Origin: Pseudoalteromonas piratica
GTDB lineage: Bacteria; Pseudomonadota; Gammaproteobacteria; Enterobacterales; Alteromonadaceae
Direction: 5' to 3'
Length of the DNA: 64,000 nt
NCBI RefSeq assembly: GCF_000788395.1
Contig: NZ_CP009888.1
Coordinates: 2,934,001 to 2,998,000, forward strand
Numbering within the stretch: the stretch's first letter is position 1; every line of letters starts with the position of its first letter. Below are positions 46,996-56,313 of this stretch, piece after piece. A program made the position numbers and the translations under genes. The notes beneath the pieces were generated by a model. That model saw only the letters and a program-made list of their open reading frames with translations. It did not search any database and had not been told where the DNA came from.

Positions 46996-47817
46996 ATGTC
47001 ACAAAAAACCATCGCATTCATTGGTACTGGAAATATGAGCTATGCCATTATCGGCGGGCTAGTAAATAGTGGCTTTAGCCCAAACCATATTATCGCAACC
47101 AATCGCAATGCTGAAAAATTGGCTAAAGTTGGTGATGACTTTGGTATTCAAGTTACTAGCGATAACATTCAAGCCATTAACCAAGCTGATTATGTTGTGC
47201 TCTCAGTTAAACCACAAATGATGGAAGCCCTTTGCCAAACTATTAAAGAGTCAGGCATCGCGTACAAAGATAAGGTATTTATTTCTGTTGCAGCTGGCAT
47301 TAAAGTGGCACGCTTACAAGAAATGCTAGACCACCCAGTGAAGATGATCCGCTGTATGCCAAATACACCCAGCTTACAAGGTAAAGGTGTGAGCGGACTA
47401 TTTAGTAACAATACGAATGAGCAAGAAAAACAATTCGCAACCGAAGTATTTAGCGCAACGGGTATTGTTAGTTGGCTAGAAACAGAAGATCAAATTAACG
47501 ACATTATTGCTGTTACCGGCTCGTCGCCCGCTTATGTGTTTTTATTTTTAGAAGCCATCGAGCAAAAGGCAATAGAACTAGGTTTTGATGCTGAGCAAGC
47601 ACGTCAATTAGTGCAACAAGTTGCCGTTGGTGCAAGTGATATGGTGGCAAAATCTCCAGACTTATCAATCAGTCAGTTACGTGCTAATGTTACCTCAAAA
47701 GGTGGCACGACAGCGGCTGCAATTGCGCACCTTGAACAGCAAAACTTAACGCAAACCGTTGCCGATGCGATGGATGCCTGTATTGCCCGAGCACAACAAA
47801 TGGAGCTAGAATTTTAA
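46996..47817 (+). CDS. proC: Pyrroline-5-carboxylate reductase
   Basis: ProC reduces pyrroline-5-carboxylate to proline with NAD(P)H. The 273-residue enzyme has the Rossmann motif IAFIGTGNMSYAIIGG, VLSVKPQ, RCMPNTPSLQGKGV, the GSSPAYVF motif and the C-terminal RANVTSKGGTTAAAI substrate loop. AGAGAG precedes the ATG. The last base of its stop is shared with the start of yggT (TAATG), so both are translated together. Confidence 0.96.
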   Translation: MSQKTIAFIGTGNMSYAIIGGLVNSGFSPNHIIATNRNAEKLAKVGDDFGIQVTSDNIQAINQADYVVLSVKPQMMEALCQTIKESGIAYKDKVFISVAAGIKVARLQEMLDHPVKMIRCMPNTPSLQGKGVSGLFSNNTNEQEKQFATEVFSATGIVSWLETEDQINDIIAVTGSSPAYVFLFLEAIEQKAIELGFDAEQARQLVQQVAVGASDMVAKSPDLSISQLRANVTSKGGTTAAAIAHLEQQNLTQTVADAMDACIARAQQMELEF

Positions 47818-48353
47818 TGAATGATGCATTTCGATTTTTAGTCGAAGTCATTTTCGACTTGTATTTAATGGTTGTCTTGCTGCGTTTTTGGCTGCAAACA
47901 GCACGCGCTGACTTTTATAACCCATTAAGCCAATTTGTGGTAAAGGCAACAAGCCCATTACTCAACCCTATTCGAAAAGTAATTCCAGGACTCGGCGGCT
48001 TTGATTTAGCGTCCTTAATGCTTGCCTTAATTGTCGCAGCATTAAAAATTGTCACAGTTTCACTGTTATTTTTTGGTGGATTAGAACCATTAACAGTTCT
48101 TATTGGCAGCGCAATCACAGTGATTAAAGAAGGCTTGAATTTAGTATTTTGGGTCTTGATTATCCGTGCAATTTTAAGCTGGGTGAGCCAAGGTTATAAC
48201 CCTGTTGAAGCCATTTTTCACCAGCTTACCGAACCGATGCTACGTCCCATTCGTAAAATTATCCCACCGATTGGTGGATTAGATTTGTCGATTCTTATCT
48301 TGATTATCGGATTACAATTCTTACAAATTCTATTCCTTGATTTATTTAGATAA
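47817..48353 (+). CDS. yggT: YggT-family inner-membrane protein
   Basis: A 178-residue membrane protein made of two YggT repeats, each with two helices and a P-I-R-K-I/V-I-P-loop: NPIRKVIPGLGGFDLASL (about 53-70) and RPIRKIIPPIGGLDLS (about 141-156). Family members are linked to osmotic/potassium tolerance and, in plants and bacteria, to membrane-organisation, but the exact function is unsettled. It overlaps proC by one base, and a strong bidirectional terminator follows. Confidence 0.92.
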   Translation: MNDAFRFLVEVIFDLYLMVVLLRFWLQTARADFYNPLSQFVVKATSPLLNPIRKVIPGLGGFDLASLMLALIVAALKIVTVSLLFFGGLEPLTVLIGSAITVIKEGLNLVFWVLIIRAILSWVSQGYNPVEAIFHQLTEPMLRPIRKIIPPIGGLDLSILILIIGLQFLQILFLDLFR

Positions 48354-48376
48354 AAATCAAAAAATTGAGGTAGAAT

Positions 48377-48404
48377 AAAAAAGCCGCAAAATGCGGCTTT
48401 TTTG
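48377..48404. terminator. Intrinsic terminator after yggT
   Basis: AAAAAAGCCGCA and TGCGGCTTTTTT enclose a short A-rich loop, with T6 on the right and A-run on the left. It ends yggS-proC-yggT before the DUF4426 gene. Confidence 0.92.
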
Positions 48405-48444
48405 TCATCTATACTAATATTAATTTCATTTTAAGGGGCGGAAT

Positions 48445-48885
48445 ATGAAAACCCTACTGACACTTTGTTTAGCCTGTTGTGCACTTTCAACCACAACTGT
48501 TTTCGCCAATACCGAACAAGGTGGGCAATATAAAGAGCTTGGTACCTGGCAAGTCCACTATATCGCATTTCCTTCAACTGTATTACAACCTAAAATAGCC
48601 CAGCATTATGGTATTGAGCGAAGTAATTACAATGCTGTAATCAATATTTCTGTGCTCGATAAAAAAAGCAAAGCAGCTCAGAAAGTCAGCCTGTCTGGCA
48701 CAGCGAAAAACTTACTGGGTCACACCGAACAGCTTTCTTTTAAAGAAATAGTAGATGGAGAAGCTATATATTATATTGCAGAGCTTGGTTACAGCAATGA
48801 GGAACTTTATCGCTTTAATCTTGATATTAAAGGGCAAAACAAAACGGAAGTGTTGAAGTTTCAACAAAAATTTTATGTTGATTAA
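48445..48885 (+). CDS. DUF4426 periplasmic protein
   Basis: A 146-residue exported protein with a signal peptide (about 1-21, ending VFANT) and a beta-rich domain (YKELGTWQVHYIAFPST, LQPKIAQHYGIERSNYNAVINISVL, the latter with the most conserved residues around RSNYNAVINIS). It belongs to the DUF4426 family, often found beside yggT/rdgB in marine gammaproteobacteria; its function is unknown. AGGGGCGG lies ahead of the ATG. It sits between two strong terminators, so it forms a single-gene unit. Confidence 0.85.
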   Translation: MKTLLTLCLACCALSTTTVFANTEQGGQYKELGTWQVHYIAFPSTVLQPKIAQHYGIERSNYNAVINISVLDKKSKAAQKVSLSGTAKNLLGHTEQLSFKEIVDGEAIYYIAELGYSNEELYRFNLDIKGQNKTEVLKFQQKFYVD

Positions 48886-48902
48886 GTCTTAGTTTAAGCA
48901 TT

Positions 48903-48928
48903 AAAAAAGCGCCTTTCGGCGCTTTTTT
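48903..48928. terminator. Bidirectional terminator between DUF4426 gene and alkaline phosphatase
   Basis: AAAAAAGCGCC and GGCGCTTTTTT form an 11-bp stem around TTTC, with T-tracts on both strands. It serves both convergent genes. Confidence 0.92.
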
Positions 48929-48941
48929 AATGTACGATTGA

Positions 48942-50621
48942 TTATAAACCAAGTGCCGCCATCATTTTTTGGCCAATATCAACGTGATGTTGCATGGTTG
49001 AAAATTGCTTTGTTACACCTTCAGGACCAAATGCGTATACTGGCACTGGTGCTGCGGTATGCGTACCTGTACCCCAAACAACGTTTTGATGATGCGCTAA
49101 AGCACGACCAATTTTTGCAGTGTGATCTTCATCTGCATAAACGTAAAATTCGTTAAAGTCATCAAATTTTGGCGTAACATCTGCGCTCTGATATTTATGG
49201 TCTGGATCGTAGTAAGGGTTATTTTCGCGCTCACCCACTTTCTCAGCTTCTTCTAATGTCACTTTATATTCGCTGTAATTATTGATAGCTGTCATCCAAT
49301 CATTTGCTGTTGCCGCATCAAAATTCCAATCTGCATTAGCCATATCAAGCATGTTGTAGAAAGTACCTGACTGCTTATACAACATTTCTAAGTGACTTAA
49401 ATCACCAAAGTTGAAGTTTGGTTTATAGTCACGGCCTTGCATGCCATCGCCAGGAAGTGTTGTCGCTTCAGGCATATTGTAGCGAGAATAACTAAAACCA
49501 AAGCTGCCCGTTTCATGGTCAGCGGTTACAACGACTAATGTATCATTACGGTCTTTTACCCACTCATGCACTGCTTCAACAGCTTCATCGAATTTGAGTA
49601 ATTCGTGTAACATCCAACCAGCATCATTCGCGTGTCCCGCCCAGTCAATTTGACCGCCTTCAATCATAAGGAAGAAACCGTCTTCGTCTTTTGACAGCAC
49701 ATCAAGGGCTTTCATTGTCATCTCTTTCAACGACGGTTGCGAACAGCTGTTTGCTTCTTTACACGCAGAGTATGCAATGCCATCTGCCATACCTGAGTTA
49801 GCAAATAAGCCTAACAACTTAGTTGTTTCAGTTGCTTCTAATTGAGCTTTATCAAACGCAAGTTCATAGCCAAATTGCTCTTTTGCCTCAACTACTAGGT
49901 TACGATCATCACTGCGCTTTGATTTTTTATAAACTGATTCAGGTGCACCTAAGGCTTTCATTACATCACGATCGGCAGTATCCGTTTTAATATCTGACGG
50001 TAAAAATACACGTGCTCCACCTGACAGTAATACATCAACACTGCCACTAGCAATTAGCTCTTCTGCAATTTCAGGCTCAAGTGAACGGTGAGGTTGGTGC
50101 GCAGCAAATGCTGCTGGTGTTGCGTGGGTAATACGTGTATCAGACACTAAACCAGTCGCTTTGCCCGCCTTTTTCGCTTTTTCTAAGATGGTTTCAACAA
50201 TGTTGCCTTGGTCGTCAAGACCAACCATTTCAGAGCCAGCAGCCATACCCGTGGCTAGCTGTGTTGCTGAACACGCTGAATCAACAACCAACTTACCATT
50301 AGTTCCGTGAGGCGCATTAAGTGATAATCCCATAACACCTTGGTTAGCAAATTTTGACAGTGCTGTTACACCATTTTTGCTCTGATATGTTGAGTTTGGT
50401 GCACGACGAGCATACTCTTCAAGCAGACCGACTTGCTGAGGACCCATGCCGTCACCAATCATTAGAATTACATTCTTTACTTCAGTAACAACGGCCGGTG
50501 GTACTTCAACCTCTTTGATTACTTCTACTTCTTTTATTACTTCAACAATTTCCTTGTCGTCAGAACCACAACCCGTCATGAATAAGCTAGCAACTGCTAG
50601 GGCGACACATGTTTTTTTCAT
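48942..50621 (-). CDS. Alkaline phosphatase lipoprotein (PhoA superfamily)
   Basis: A 559-residue periplasmic or outer-membrane-anchored phosphomonoesterase. It has a lipoprotein signal peptide (lipobox MTGC, Cys18), a charged linker with the repeated unit EVIKEVEV (about 25-40), and a catalytic domain with MIGDGMG (metal), the phosphorylated Ser in DSACSATQLATG, EGGQIDWAGHAND, VVTADHETGSFG and a C-terminal GTGTHTAAPVPVYA with metal-binding His. All metal ligands appear present. It is monocistronic, behind a terminator; the upstream region shows no clear Pho box. Confidence 0.92.
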   Translation of the reverse strand: MKKTCVALAVASLFMTGCGSDDKEIVEVIKEVEVIKEVEVPPAVVTEVKNVILMIGDGMGPQQVGLLEEYARRAPNSTYQSKNGVTALSKFANQGVMGLSLNAPHGTNGKLVVDSACSATQLATGMAAGSEMVGLDDQGNIVETILEKAKKAGKATGLVSDTRITHATPAAFAAHQPHRSLEPEIAEELIASGSVDVLLSGGARVFLPSDIKTDTADRDVMKALGAPESVYKKSKRSDDRNLVVEAKEQFGYELAFDKAQLEATETTKLLGLFANSGMADGIAYSACKEANSCSQPSLKEMTMKALDVLSKDEDGFFLMIEGGQIDWAGHANDAGWMLHELLKFDEAVEAVHEWVKDRNDTLVVVTADHETGSFGFSYSRYNMPEATTLPGDGMQGRDYKPNFNFGDLSHLEMLYKQSGTFYNMLDMANADWNFDAATANDWMTAINNYSEYKVTLEEAEKVGERENNPYYDPDHKYQSADVTPKFDDFNEFYVYADEDHTAKIGRALAHHQNVVWGTGTHTAAPVPVYAFGPEGVTKQFSTMQHHVDIGQKMMAALGL

Positions 50622-50823
50622 TATTTTGTACCCATTTGAAATAAATTTTGCGATAGCCTACTTATCAATTGTTAAACTAAGATTTCATATTTGTGGCATT
50701 TAGAATATTAACTCGACCCCTAACCCATTGAAAAGTAACAGTATAACATTTCAAAAATCTACTAAGCATTCGCTCCCTGCAATTGATATAATAATGTCAT
50801 CGTCACCTAAAACAGATACCAAA

Positions 50824-51417
50824 ATGACCCTAAACAAAATTGTGTTGGCAACTGGCAACAAAGGCAAAGTAGCTGAACTTGCCGATAAACTCTCAAGCCT
50901 AAATATTGACGTTGTTGCGCAATCTGAATTTGATGTACCAGAAGTCGCTGAAACAGGCACCACATTTATTGAAAACGCGATTATTAAAGCAAGACATGCA
51001 TCAAAAATAACAGGTCTGCCAGCCATTGCGGACGATTCAGGCCTTGAAGTTGAAGCGCTTGGCGGTGCGCCAGGTATTTATTCCGCTCGTTTTGCAGGTG
51101 TTAATGCCAACGACTCAGACAATATCGACAAACTATTAACCGAACTCGGTGACAATCCAAACCGTACGGCGCGCTTTTGGTGTGTATTGGTGCTTATGCG
51201 CCATGCAGATGACCCTACTCCACTGATTTGCCAAGGAGTTTGGCAAGGAGAGATTTTAACTGAGCGTCAAGGCGAGCAAGGCTTTGGCTATGATCCTGTA
51301 TTTTTCAGCCATGAAATGAATTGCAGCGCAGCTATGCTGGATAAAGCGACTAAGAATAGTCTAAGTCACCGCGGAAAAGCGCTTACTCTATTACTTGAAC
51401 AATTAAAGGCGCTGTAA
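50824..51417 (+). CDS. rdgB: dITP/XTP pyrophosphatase
   Basis: RdgB hydrolyses deaminated purine nucleotides (dITP, XTP) and keeps them out of DNA. The 197-residue protein has LATGNKGKVAEL, ETGTTFIENAIIKARHA, ADDSGLEVEALGGAPG and GFGYDPVF. ATG 50824 aligns with the E. coli N-terminus. A TATAAT at 50786-50791 (no clear -35) would start transcription a few bases upstream, leaving a short leader without a Shine-Dalgarno site. Its stop overlaps the hemW start (TAATG). Confidence 0.94.
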   Translation: MTLNKIVLATGNKGKVAELADKLSSLNIDVVAQSEFDVPEVAETGTTFIENAIIKARHASKITGLPAIADDSGLEVEALGGAPGIYSARFAGVNANDSDNIDKLLTELGDNPNRTARFWCVLVLMRHADDPTPLICQGVWQGEILTERQGEQGFGYDPVFFSHEMNCSAAMLDKATKNSLSHRGKALTLLLEQLKAL

Positions 51418-52553
51418 TGAAACTGCCACCGCTGAGTCTTTACGTTCACATTCCGTGGTGCGTGCAAAAATGCCCTTACTGCGACTTTAATAGCCATGGT
51501 TTAAAGTCTGAGATCCCCGAATCTGCTTATGTGCAGCACCTTTTGGATGATTTGAAAACTGACGTAAGTTATGCCCAAGGTCGTGAACTGACAAGTATTT
51601 TCATCGGAGGAGGCACACCCAGTTTATTCTCCGAGAAAGCGATTTCAGATTTGTTGCAAGGAATTGAACGCCTTATTCCATTTTCTAACACGATTGAAAT
51701 TACGCTTGAAGCTAACCCTGGCACTGTCGAGGCTGAGCGCTTTATTGGCTACCGTGCGGCAGGCGTCAATCGGATTTCGATTGGCGTGCAATCATTGCAA
51801 CAAGATAAACTAAAAAGCCTAGGCAGAATCCATGACGCCAATGAAGCAATCAACGCCGCAAAACTTGCTAAAACGATTGGCTTGAACAGCTTCAATATGG
51901 ACTTAATGCACGGTTTGCCCGATCAATCCATTGATGATGCATTAAGTGACCTGAAACAAGTAATTGCACTCAATCCGCCACATATTTCTTGGTATCAACT
52001 AACGATTGAACCGAATACACAATTTGCTTCTAAGCCGCCCATTTTGCCAGCCGACGAAACCTTGTGGCAAATTCAAGAACAAGGCCACAAATTACTGAGC
52101 GATGCCGGTTATCAGCAATATGAAATATCAGGTTATGCCAAACCAGGGTTTCAATGTCAGCATAACCTTAACTATTGGCGCTTTGGCGACTATCTAGGTA
52201 TTGGCTGTGGCGCACATGGTAAAATCACCGATTTAACCAGTAACAAAATAGTGCGTACTGTTAAAGTTAAGCACCCTAAAGGTTATATGGACTTAACACG
52301 CCCTTATCTGTTTGATAGTTGGCATGTTGAAAAGGATGAATTGCCATTCGAATATTTTATGAATCGTCTTCGCTTACAAGAAACATTCAATATTAATGAA
52401 TTTGTTGACTTAACAGGCTTGCCGATTAGCGAGGTACACTCTAATTTAAATCAAGCGGTCAATGCAGGATTAATGCAACAAAACGAAGAGATCTGGCATG
52501 TTACCGCAAAAGGTCACCGTTTTTTAAATGACTTGTTACAATTATTTGTGTAA
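51417..52553 (+). CDS. hemW: Haem chaperone/radical SAM protein HemW
   Basis: HemW is a radical-SAM-related haem-binding protein, related to coproporphyrinogen dehydrogenase but without that activity; it delivers haem to respiratory proteins. The 378-residue protein has the cluster motif CVQKCPYCDF (Cys15, Cys19, Cys22), GGGTPSLF, the SAM motif EANPG and GVQS. The fourth Cys typical of HemN (CX3CX2CXC) is Phe here, as in HemW. It overlaps rdgB by one base; rdgB-hemW is a conserved pair. Confidence 0.93.
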   Translation: MKLPPLSLYVHIPWCVQKCPYCDFNSHGLKSEIPESAYVQHLLDDLKTDVSYAQGRELTSIFIGGGTPSLFSEKAISDLLQGIERLIPFSNTIEITLEANPGTVEAERFIGYRAAGVNRISIGVQSLQQDKLKSLGRIHDANEAINAAKLAKTIGLNSFNMDLMHGLPDQSIDDALSDLKQVIALNPPHISWYQLTIEPNTQFASKPPILPADETLWQIQEQGHKLLSDAGYQQYEISGYAKPGFQCQHNLNYWRFGDYLGIGCGAHGKITDLTSNKIVRTVKVKHPKGYMDLTRPYLFDSWHVEKDELPFEYFMNRLRLQETFNINEFVDLTGLPISEVHSNLNQAVNAGLMQQNEEIWHVTAKGHRFLNDLLQLFV

Positions 52554-52637
52554 CGTCGTTTGATGCAACAATTAGAACATATTAACGTTTGTTTAATCAC
52601 TTCGTTATTAATTTCATAACTATAAAGGTAAAACACA

Positions 52638-54464
52638 ATGCTTAAGCGCTCATTAATTGCAGCAGCAATCAGCTCCGTTTTTTTAGTTGGTTGTCAATCT
52701 CCAACAACAACCCAAGACACAACTACAGAAGTCGTTAAACAACAGTCAGAAAGCGAACGTGCAAATGCGTTTTTTGAAGAAGTATTTATGCGCGGTGTTA
52801 TGCGCAGCCCTGTTTATCAAACCTACATGGGTATCAAAAAAGACTACGATAAATGGGATGATGGCTCAGAAGCTCGTGCCCTAGAAGATTTAGCGCTTGC
52901 TAAACAAGATCTTATCACGCTTCGCGCATTTGATCGCAGCAAACTAGATGCGACCACTCAGGTAAGCTACGACTTAATGGAGCAAGGCTTAGAACAAAAC
53001 ATTAGCGACTTCAAATGGCGTCATCATACGTACCCAGTTAATCAAATGTATGGTACTCACTCAATGGTACCTGCATTTTTAATTAACCAACATCAAATTA
53101 CTGATGTATCTGATGCTAAAGCGTATATTTCACGTTTAAATGGCGTACCTGTGGTATTTGAACAACTTGAAAAAGACTTAGAAGCACGTGCAGAAAAAGG
53201 CATTATTGCGCCTAAGTTTGTGTTTCCACATGTTATCGATTCAAGTAAAAACATCTTAAAAGGTGCACCGTTTACAACAGGTGAAGACTCAACACTACTG
53301 GCTGACTTTAAACGTAAAGTGGCTAAGCTTGAAATTGCACAAGATGAAAAAGATGCACTTGTTACAGATGCAACAAAAGCACTTAAAGCATCAGTAGGTC
53401 CAGCCTATGAATCACTTATTAGCTATTTAATTGGTTTAGAGTCTCGCGCGGATAATCGCGATGGTGCTTGGAAGTTCCCTGAAGGTGAAGCGTACTACAA
53501 TAATGCACTGGCTCGCACTACAACAACCGATCTTACAGCAAAAGAAATCCATGCAATTGGTTTAGCTGAAGTTGCACGTATTCACGATGAAATGCGCGCA
53601 ATTAAAGATAAAGTAGGCTTTAAAGGCGATTTAAAAGCATTCATGGAGTTCATGAAAACCGATAAACAGTTCTACTTACCGAACACTGAAGAAGGCAAGG
53701 CAAAATACCTTGCTGATGCAACAGCAATGATCGATAACATGAAAGAGCGTTTAGACGAGTTATTCATTGTTAAGCCAAAAGCAGACATGATTGTAAAGCG
53801 TGTTGAAGCTTTCCGTGAAAAAGCAGCGGGTAAGGCGTTTTATCAGCAACCTGCACCAGATGGCTCACGCCCAGGTATTTACTATGCCAACCTATACGAT
53901 ATGGAAGCTATGCCAACTTACCAAATGGAAGCACTTGCTTACCACGAAGGTATTCCAGGTCACCATATGCAAATTGCTATCGCTCAAGAATTAGAAGGTA
54001 TTCCTAAGTTCCGTAAGTTTGGTGGTTACACTGCTTATATCGAAGGTTGGGGTTTATACTCAGAGCTTGTACCAAAAGAAATGGGCTTATATGAAGACCC
54101 TTATTCAGATTTTGGTCGTCTTGCAATGGAATTATGGCGTGCATGTCGCTTAGTAGTGGATACCGGTATTCACGCGATGAAGTGGACCCGTCAACAAGGT
54201 ATTGACTACTACGTAAATAACACGCCAAATGCAACATCAGACGGTGTGAAAATGGTAGAGCGTCACATTGTAATGCCTTCACAAGCTACGGCTTACAAAA
54301 TTGGTATGATTAAGATTGTTGAACTGCGTGAAAACGCAAAGAAACAACTTGGCGAAAAGTTCGATATTCGTGAATTCCACGATGTGGTTCTTAAGAGCGG
54401 CCCGGTGCCACTCAATACCCTAGAAGGCTTTGTAAACGATTGGGTTGCAAGCAAACAAGGTTAA
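52638..54464 (+). CDS. DUF885 lipoprotein, probable metallopeptidase
   Basis: A 608-residue exported protein with a lipobox (LVGC, Cys about 19) followed by a Thr/Gln-rich linker and the DUF885 domain. The putative metal motif is HEGIPGHH (436-443), an HExxxHH variant, followed by YIEGWGLYSELV, which could supply the third ligand glutamate. The family is classed near M32 carboxypeptidase-like proteins; its substrate is unknown. It is transcribed alone: 84 bases after hemW and before a terminator. AAAGGT lies 8 bases ahead of the ATG. Confidence 0.87.
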   Translation: MLKRSLIAAAISSVFLVGCQSPTTTQDTTTEVVKQQSESERANAFFEEVFMRGVMRSPVYQTYMGIKKDYDKWDDGSEARALEDLALAKQDLITLRAFDRSKLDATTQVSYDLMEQGLEQNISDFKWRHHTYPVNQMYGTHSMVPAFLINQHQITDVSDAKAYISRLNGVPVVFEQLEKDLEARAEKGIIAPKFVFPHVIDSSKNILKGAPFTTGEDSTLLADFKRKVAKLEIAQDEKDALVTDATKALKASVGPAYESLISYLIGLESRADNRDGAWKFPEGEAYYNNALARTTTTDLTAKEIHAIGLAEVARIHDEMRAIKDKVGFKGDLKAFMEFMKTDKQFYLPNTEEGKAKYLADATAMIDNMKERLDELFIVKPKADMIVKRVEAFREKAAGKAFYQQPAPDGSRPGIYYANLYDMEAMPTYQMEALAYHEGIPGHHMQIAIAQELEGIPKFRKFGGYTAYIEGWGLYSELVPKEMGLYEDPYSDFGRLAMELWRACRLVVDTGIHAMKWTRQQGIDYYVNNTPNATSDGVKMVERHIVMPSQATAYKIGMIKIVELRENAKKQLGEKFDIREFHDVVLKSGPVPLNTLEGFVNDWVASKQG

Positions 54465-54479
54465 TCTTTCTTACCATGA

Positions 54480-54510
54480 AAAGGCGCGATTAGCGCCTTT
54501 TTTTATTTTT
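54480..54510 (+). terminator. Intrinsic terminator of the DUF885 gene
   Basis: AAAGGCGC and GCGCCTTT form the stem around GATTA, followed by seven Ts and an AT-rich stretch. It lies 17 bases after the stop codon. Confidence 0.9.
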
Positions 54511-54528
54511 AGCTATCAACAAAAAAGG

Positions 54529-54549
54529 CCGCAATTGCGGCCTTTTCAA
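54529..54549 (-). terminator. Intrinsic terminator of mdh
   Basis: AAGGCCGCAATTGCGGCCTT is a perfect palindrome; on the minus strand it is followed by six Ts. It lies about 20 bases beyond the mdh stop and directly beside the terminator for the opposite gene. Confidence 0.88.
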
Positions 54550-54565
54550 AAAGCTTATCGTGGTA

Positions 54566-55504
54566 TTAACCGTTGATGAAGTCGATACCTTCATTGATAT
54601 CTTTGTTTAGCGTTTCAAGCATATCGTTTTTCGCTTTCTCTTCGAATGCGCTAAGCTCACCGTAAGAAAGGATTTCTTCCACACCGTTTTTACCTAAACG
54701 TACTGGGTGTGCGAAGTAAGCTGCATCACCGCCTTCAACAGCAACGTATGCGTAATCGATAACACCTTCTTCACCTTGTAAGCCTTTAACTAAAGACTGA
54801 GTGAAACGTGCAGCTGCTGCACCCATTGAAAGTGTTGCTGAACCACCACCCGCTTTCGCGTTAACAACTTCAGTACCCGCGTTTTGGATACGTGGAGTAA
54901 GTGCTTCAACTTCTTCTGCAGTGAACTCAACACCTTCAACTTGTGAAAGAAGTGGCAGAATAGTTGTGCCTGAGTGACCACCAATTACAGGAACCTTAAC
55001 AGAAGCAACGTCTACGCCTTTAAGTTCAGCGATGAACGCTTCTGAACGAATAACGTCTAGTGTCGTTACACCGAATACACGGTTAGCTTCGTAAGTACCT
55101 GCTTTTTTGAATACTTCAGCAACGATTGGAACAGTGCCGTTTACAGGGTTAGTGATAACACCTACAAGCGCCTTAGGACAGTTTTTAACAATGCCTTCAG
55201 CAAGTGTTTTAACAATGCTTGCATTAACATTGAATAAGTCAGCACGATCCATACCTGGTTTACGTGGCATACCAGCTGGAATAATTACGATATCTGCACC
55301 AGCTAGTGCTGCATCTAAATCGTCTTTACCAAAACCTTCAACTTTAACTGCAGTTGGGATATGTGATAGGTCAACAGCAACACCTGGAACAACTGGTGCA
55401 ACATCGTATAACGATAGCTCAGAACCAGCTGGTAATTGTGTTTTAAGTAATAAAGAAAGGGCCTGGCCGATACCACCAGCTGCGCCTAAAACTGCAACTT
55501 TCAT
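54566..55504 (-). CDS. mdh: Malate dehydrogenase
   Basis: Mdh interconverts malate and oxaloacetate with NAD in the citric acid cycle. The 312-residue enzyme has the Rossmann motif [17 protein letters not shown], the substrate-binding arginines in [24 protein letters not shown], and the catalytic His in VIGGHSGTT. It is divergent from argR, as in most gammaproteobacteria, with 286 bases between them. A good promoter lies 90-120 bases upstream and a terminator follows the stop. Confidence 0.98.
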   Translation of the reverse strand: MKVAVLGAAGGIGQALSLLLKTQLPAGSELSLYDVAPVVPGVAVDLSHIPTAVKVEGFGKDDLDAALAGADIVIIPAGMPRKPGMDRADLFNVNASIVKTLAEGIVKNCPKALVGVITNPVNGTVPIVAEVFKKAGTYEANRVFGVTTLDVIRSEAFIAELKGVDVASVKVPVIGGHSGTTILPLLSQVEGVEFTAEEVEALTPRIQNAGTEVVNAKAGGGSATLSMGAAAARFTQSLVKGLQGEEGVIDYAYVAVEGGDAAYFAHPVRLGKNGVEEILSYGELSAFEEKAKNDMLETLNKDINEGIDFING

Positions 55505-55593
55505 GTGAATTCTCCGTGATTAGAGGTAGGTATTTAAAAAAGTGCCATAAAGATAATGAAAAGTACGCATAAAAACAAATAAAACAGGTATTT

Positions 55594-55622
55594 TTTATAT
55601 AAATAGCGACCATAGTTGTAAA
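55594..55622 (-). promoter_or_regulatory. Sigma-70 promoter of mdh
   Basis: On the minus strand TTTACA (55622-55617) and TATAAA (55599-55594) are separated by 17 bases. Transcription should start near 55587, giving a leader of about 83 bases before the mdh ATG. Confidence 0.65.
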
Positions 55623-55790
55623 CTTTTAGCGGCTCAATTAGTTGACAACGCTATCAAGCAAAAAAATCAAACTTTCCTTGAGATTTATTCATTCAATTTA
55701 AATTAAGATTACTATTTTATTAATGCAATTCACCTTAACTTGTGTAGAATTTAATATAACGTTCATCTATCAACTAAACAGCCCGTTCAC

Positions 55791-56258
55791 ATGCAAATAC
55801 AAGACAAACAAGAAGCGCTAGTGAAAGCGTTCAAAGCCCTTTTAAAAGAAGAAAACTTTGGCTCACAAGGTGAAATTGTAGACGCCTTAAAAGAGATGGG
55901 TTTTGATAATATCAGCCAGAGTAAAGTGTCTCGCATGTTAAGTAAATTTGGTGCTGTTCGTACCCGTAATGCGAAACAAGAGATGGTCTACTGCCTGCCT
56001 GCTGAAATGGGTGTACCGACAGCCAAAAGCCCACTGCGCCAGCTTGTCATCGACATTATGCATAATGAGATGATGATCATCATTCGCACAAGCCCAGGTG
56101 CGGCACAGCTAATCGCGCGTTTACTTGATTCGCTAGGTAAAGCAGACGGTGTACTTGGAACAATTGCTGGAGATGACACTATTTTTATCGCCCCAGCGAA
56201 AATATCTGAAATTGATGTCACGCTAGAGCGCGTTAAAAACTTATTTGAAAACGTATAA
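55791..56258 (+). CDS. argR: Arginine repressor
   Basis: ArgR represses arginine synthesis genes when arginine is bound and also acts in cer-type recombination. The 155-residue protein has an N-terminal winged helix with [26 protein letters not shown] and a C-terminal oligomerisation/arginine-binding domain with [22 protein letters not shown] and [11 protein letters not shown]. It diverges from mdh; the AT-rich intergenic space may hold ARG boxes, but I could not define one with confidence. Confidence 0.96.
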   Translation: MQIQDKQEALVKAFKALLKEENFGSQGEIVDALKEMGFDNISQSKVSRMLSKFGAVRTRNAKQEMVYCLPAEMGVPTAKSPLRQLVIDIMHNEMMIIIRTSPGAAQLIARLLDSLGKADGVLGTIAGDDTIFIAPAKISEIDVTLERVKNLFENV

Positions 56259-56265
56259 TTACCAA

Positions 56266-56295
56266 CAAGAGAGTTTAACGCGTTAAACTCTCTTG
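56266..56295. repeat. 30-bp perfect palindrome between argR and DyP-like gene
   Basis: Bases 56266-56295 read identically on both strands, 15 bases per arm with GCGC-like centre AACGCGTT. It lies 7 bases after the argR stop and 18 bases before the end of the convergent DyP-like gene. No U-tract follows. A bidirectional transcript-end hairpin is most likely. Confidence 0.6.
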
Positions 56296-56313
56296 ATCTC
56301 AGCTAAACTCTCG

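Noticed and set aside
50622..50823. Possible Pho box upstream of the alkaline phosphatase
   Set aside because: Short CTGTTAC-like and TGCCAC-like pieces occur but not with the required spacing of direct repeats.
55107..55508. 133-residue open frame antisense to mdh
   Set aside because: Fully covered by mdh; composition typical of an antisense shadow.
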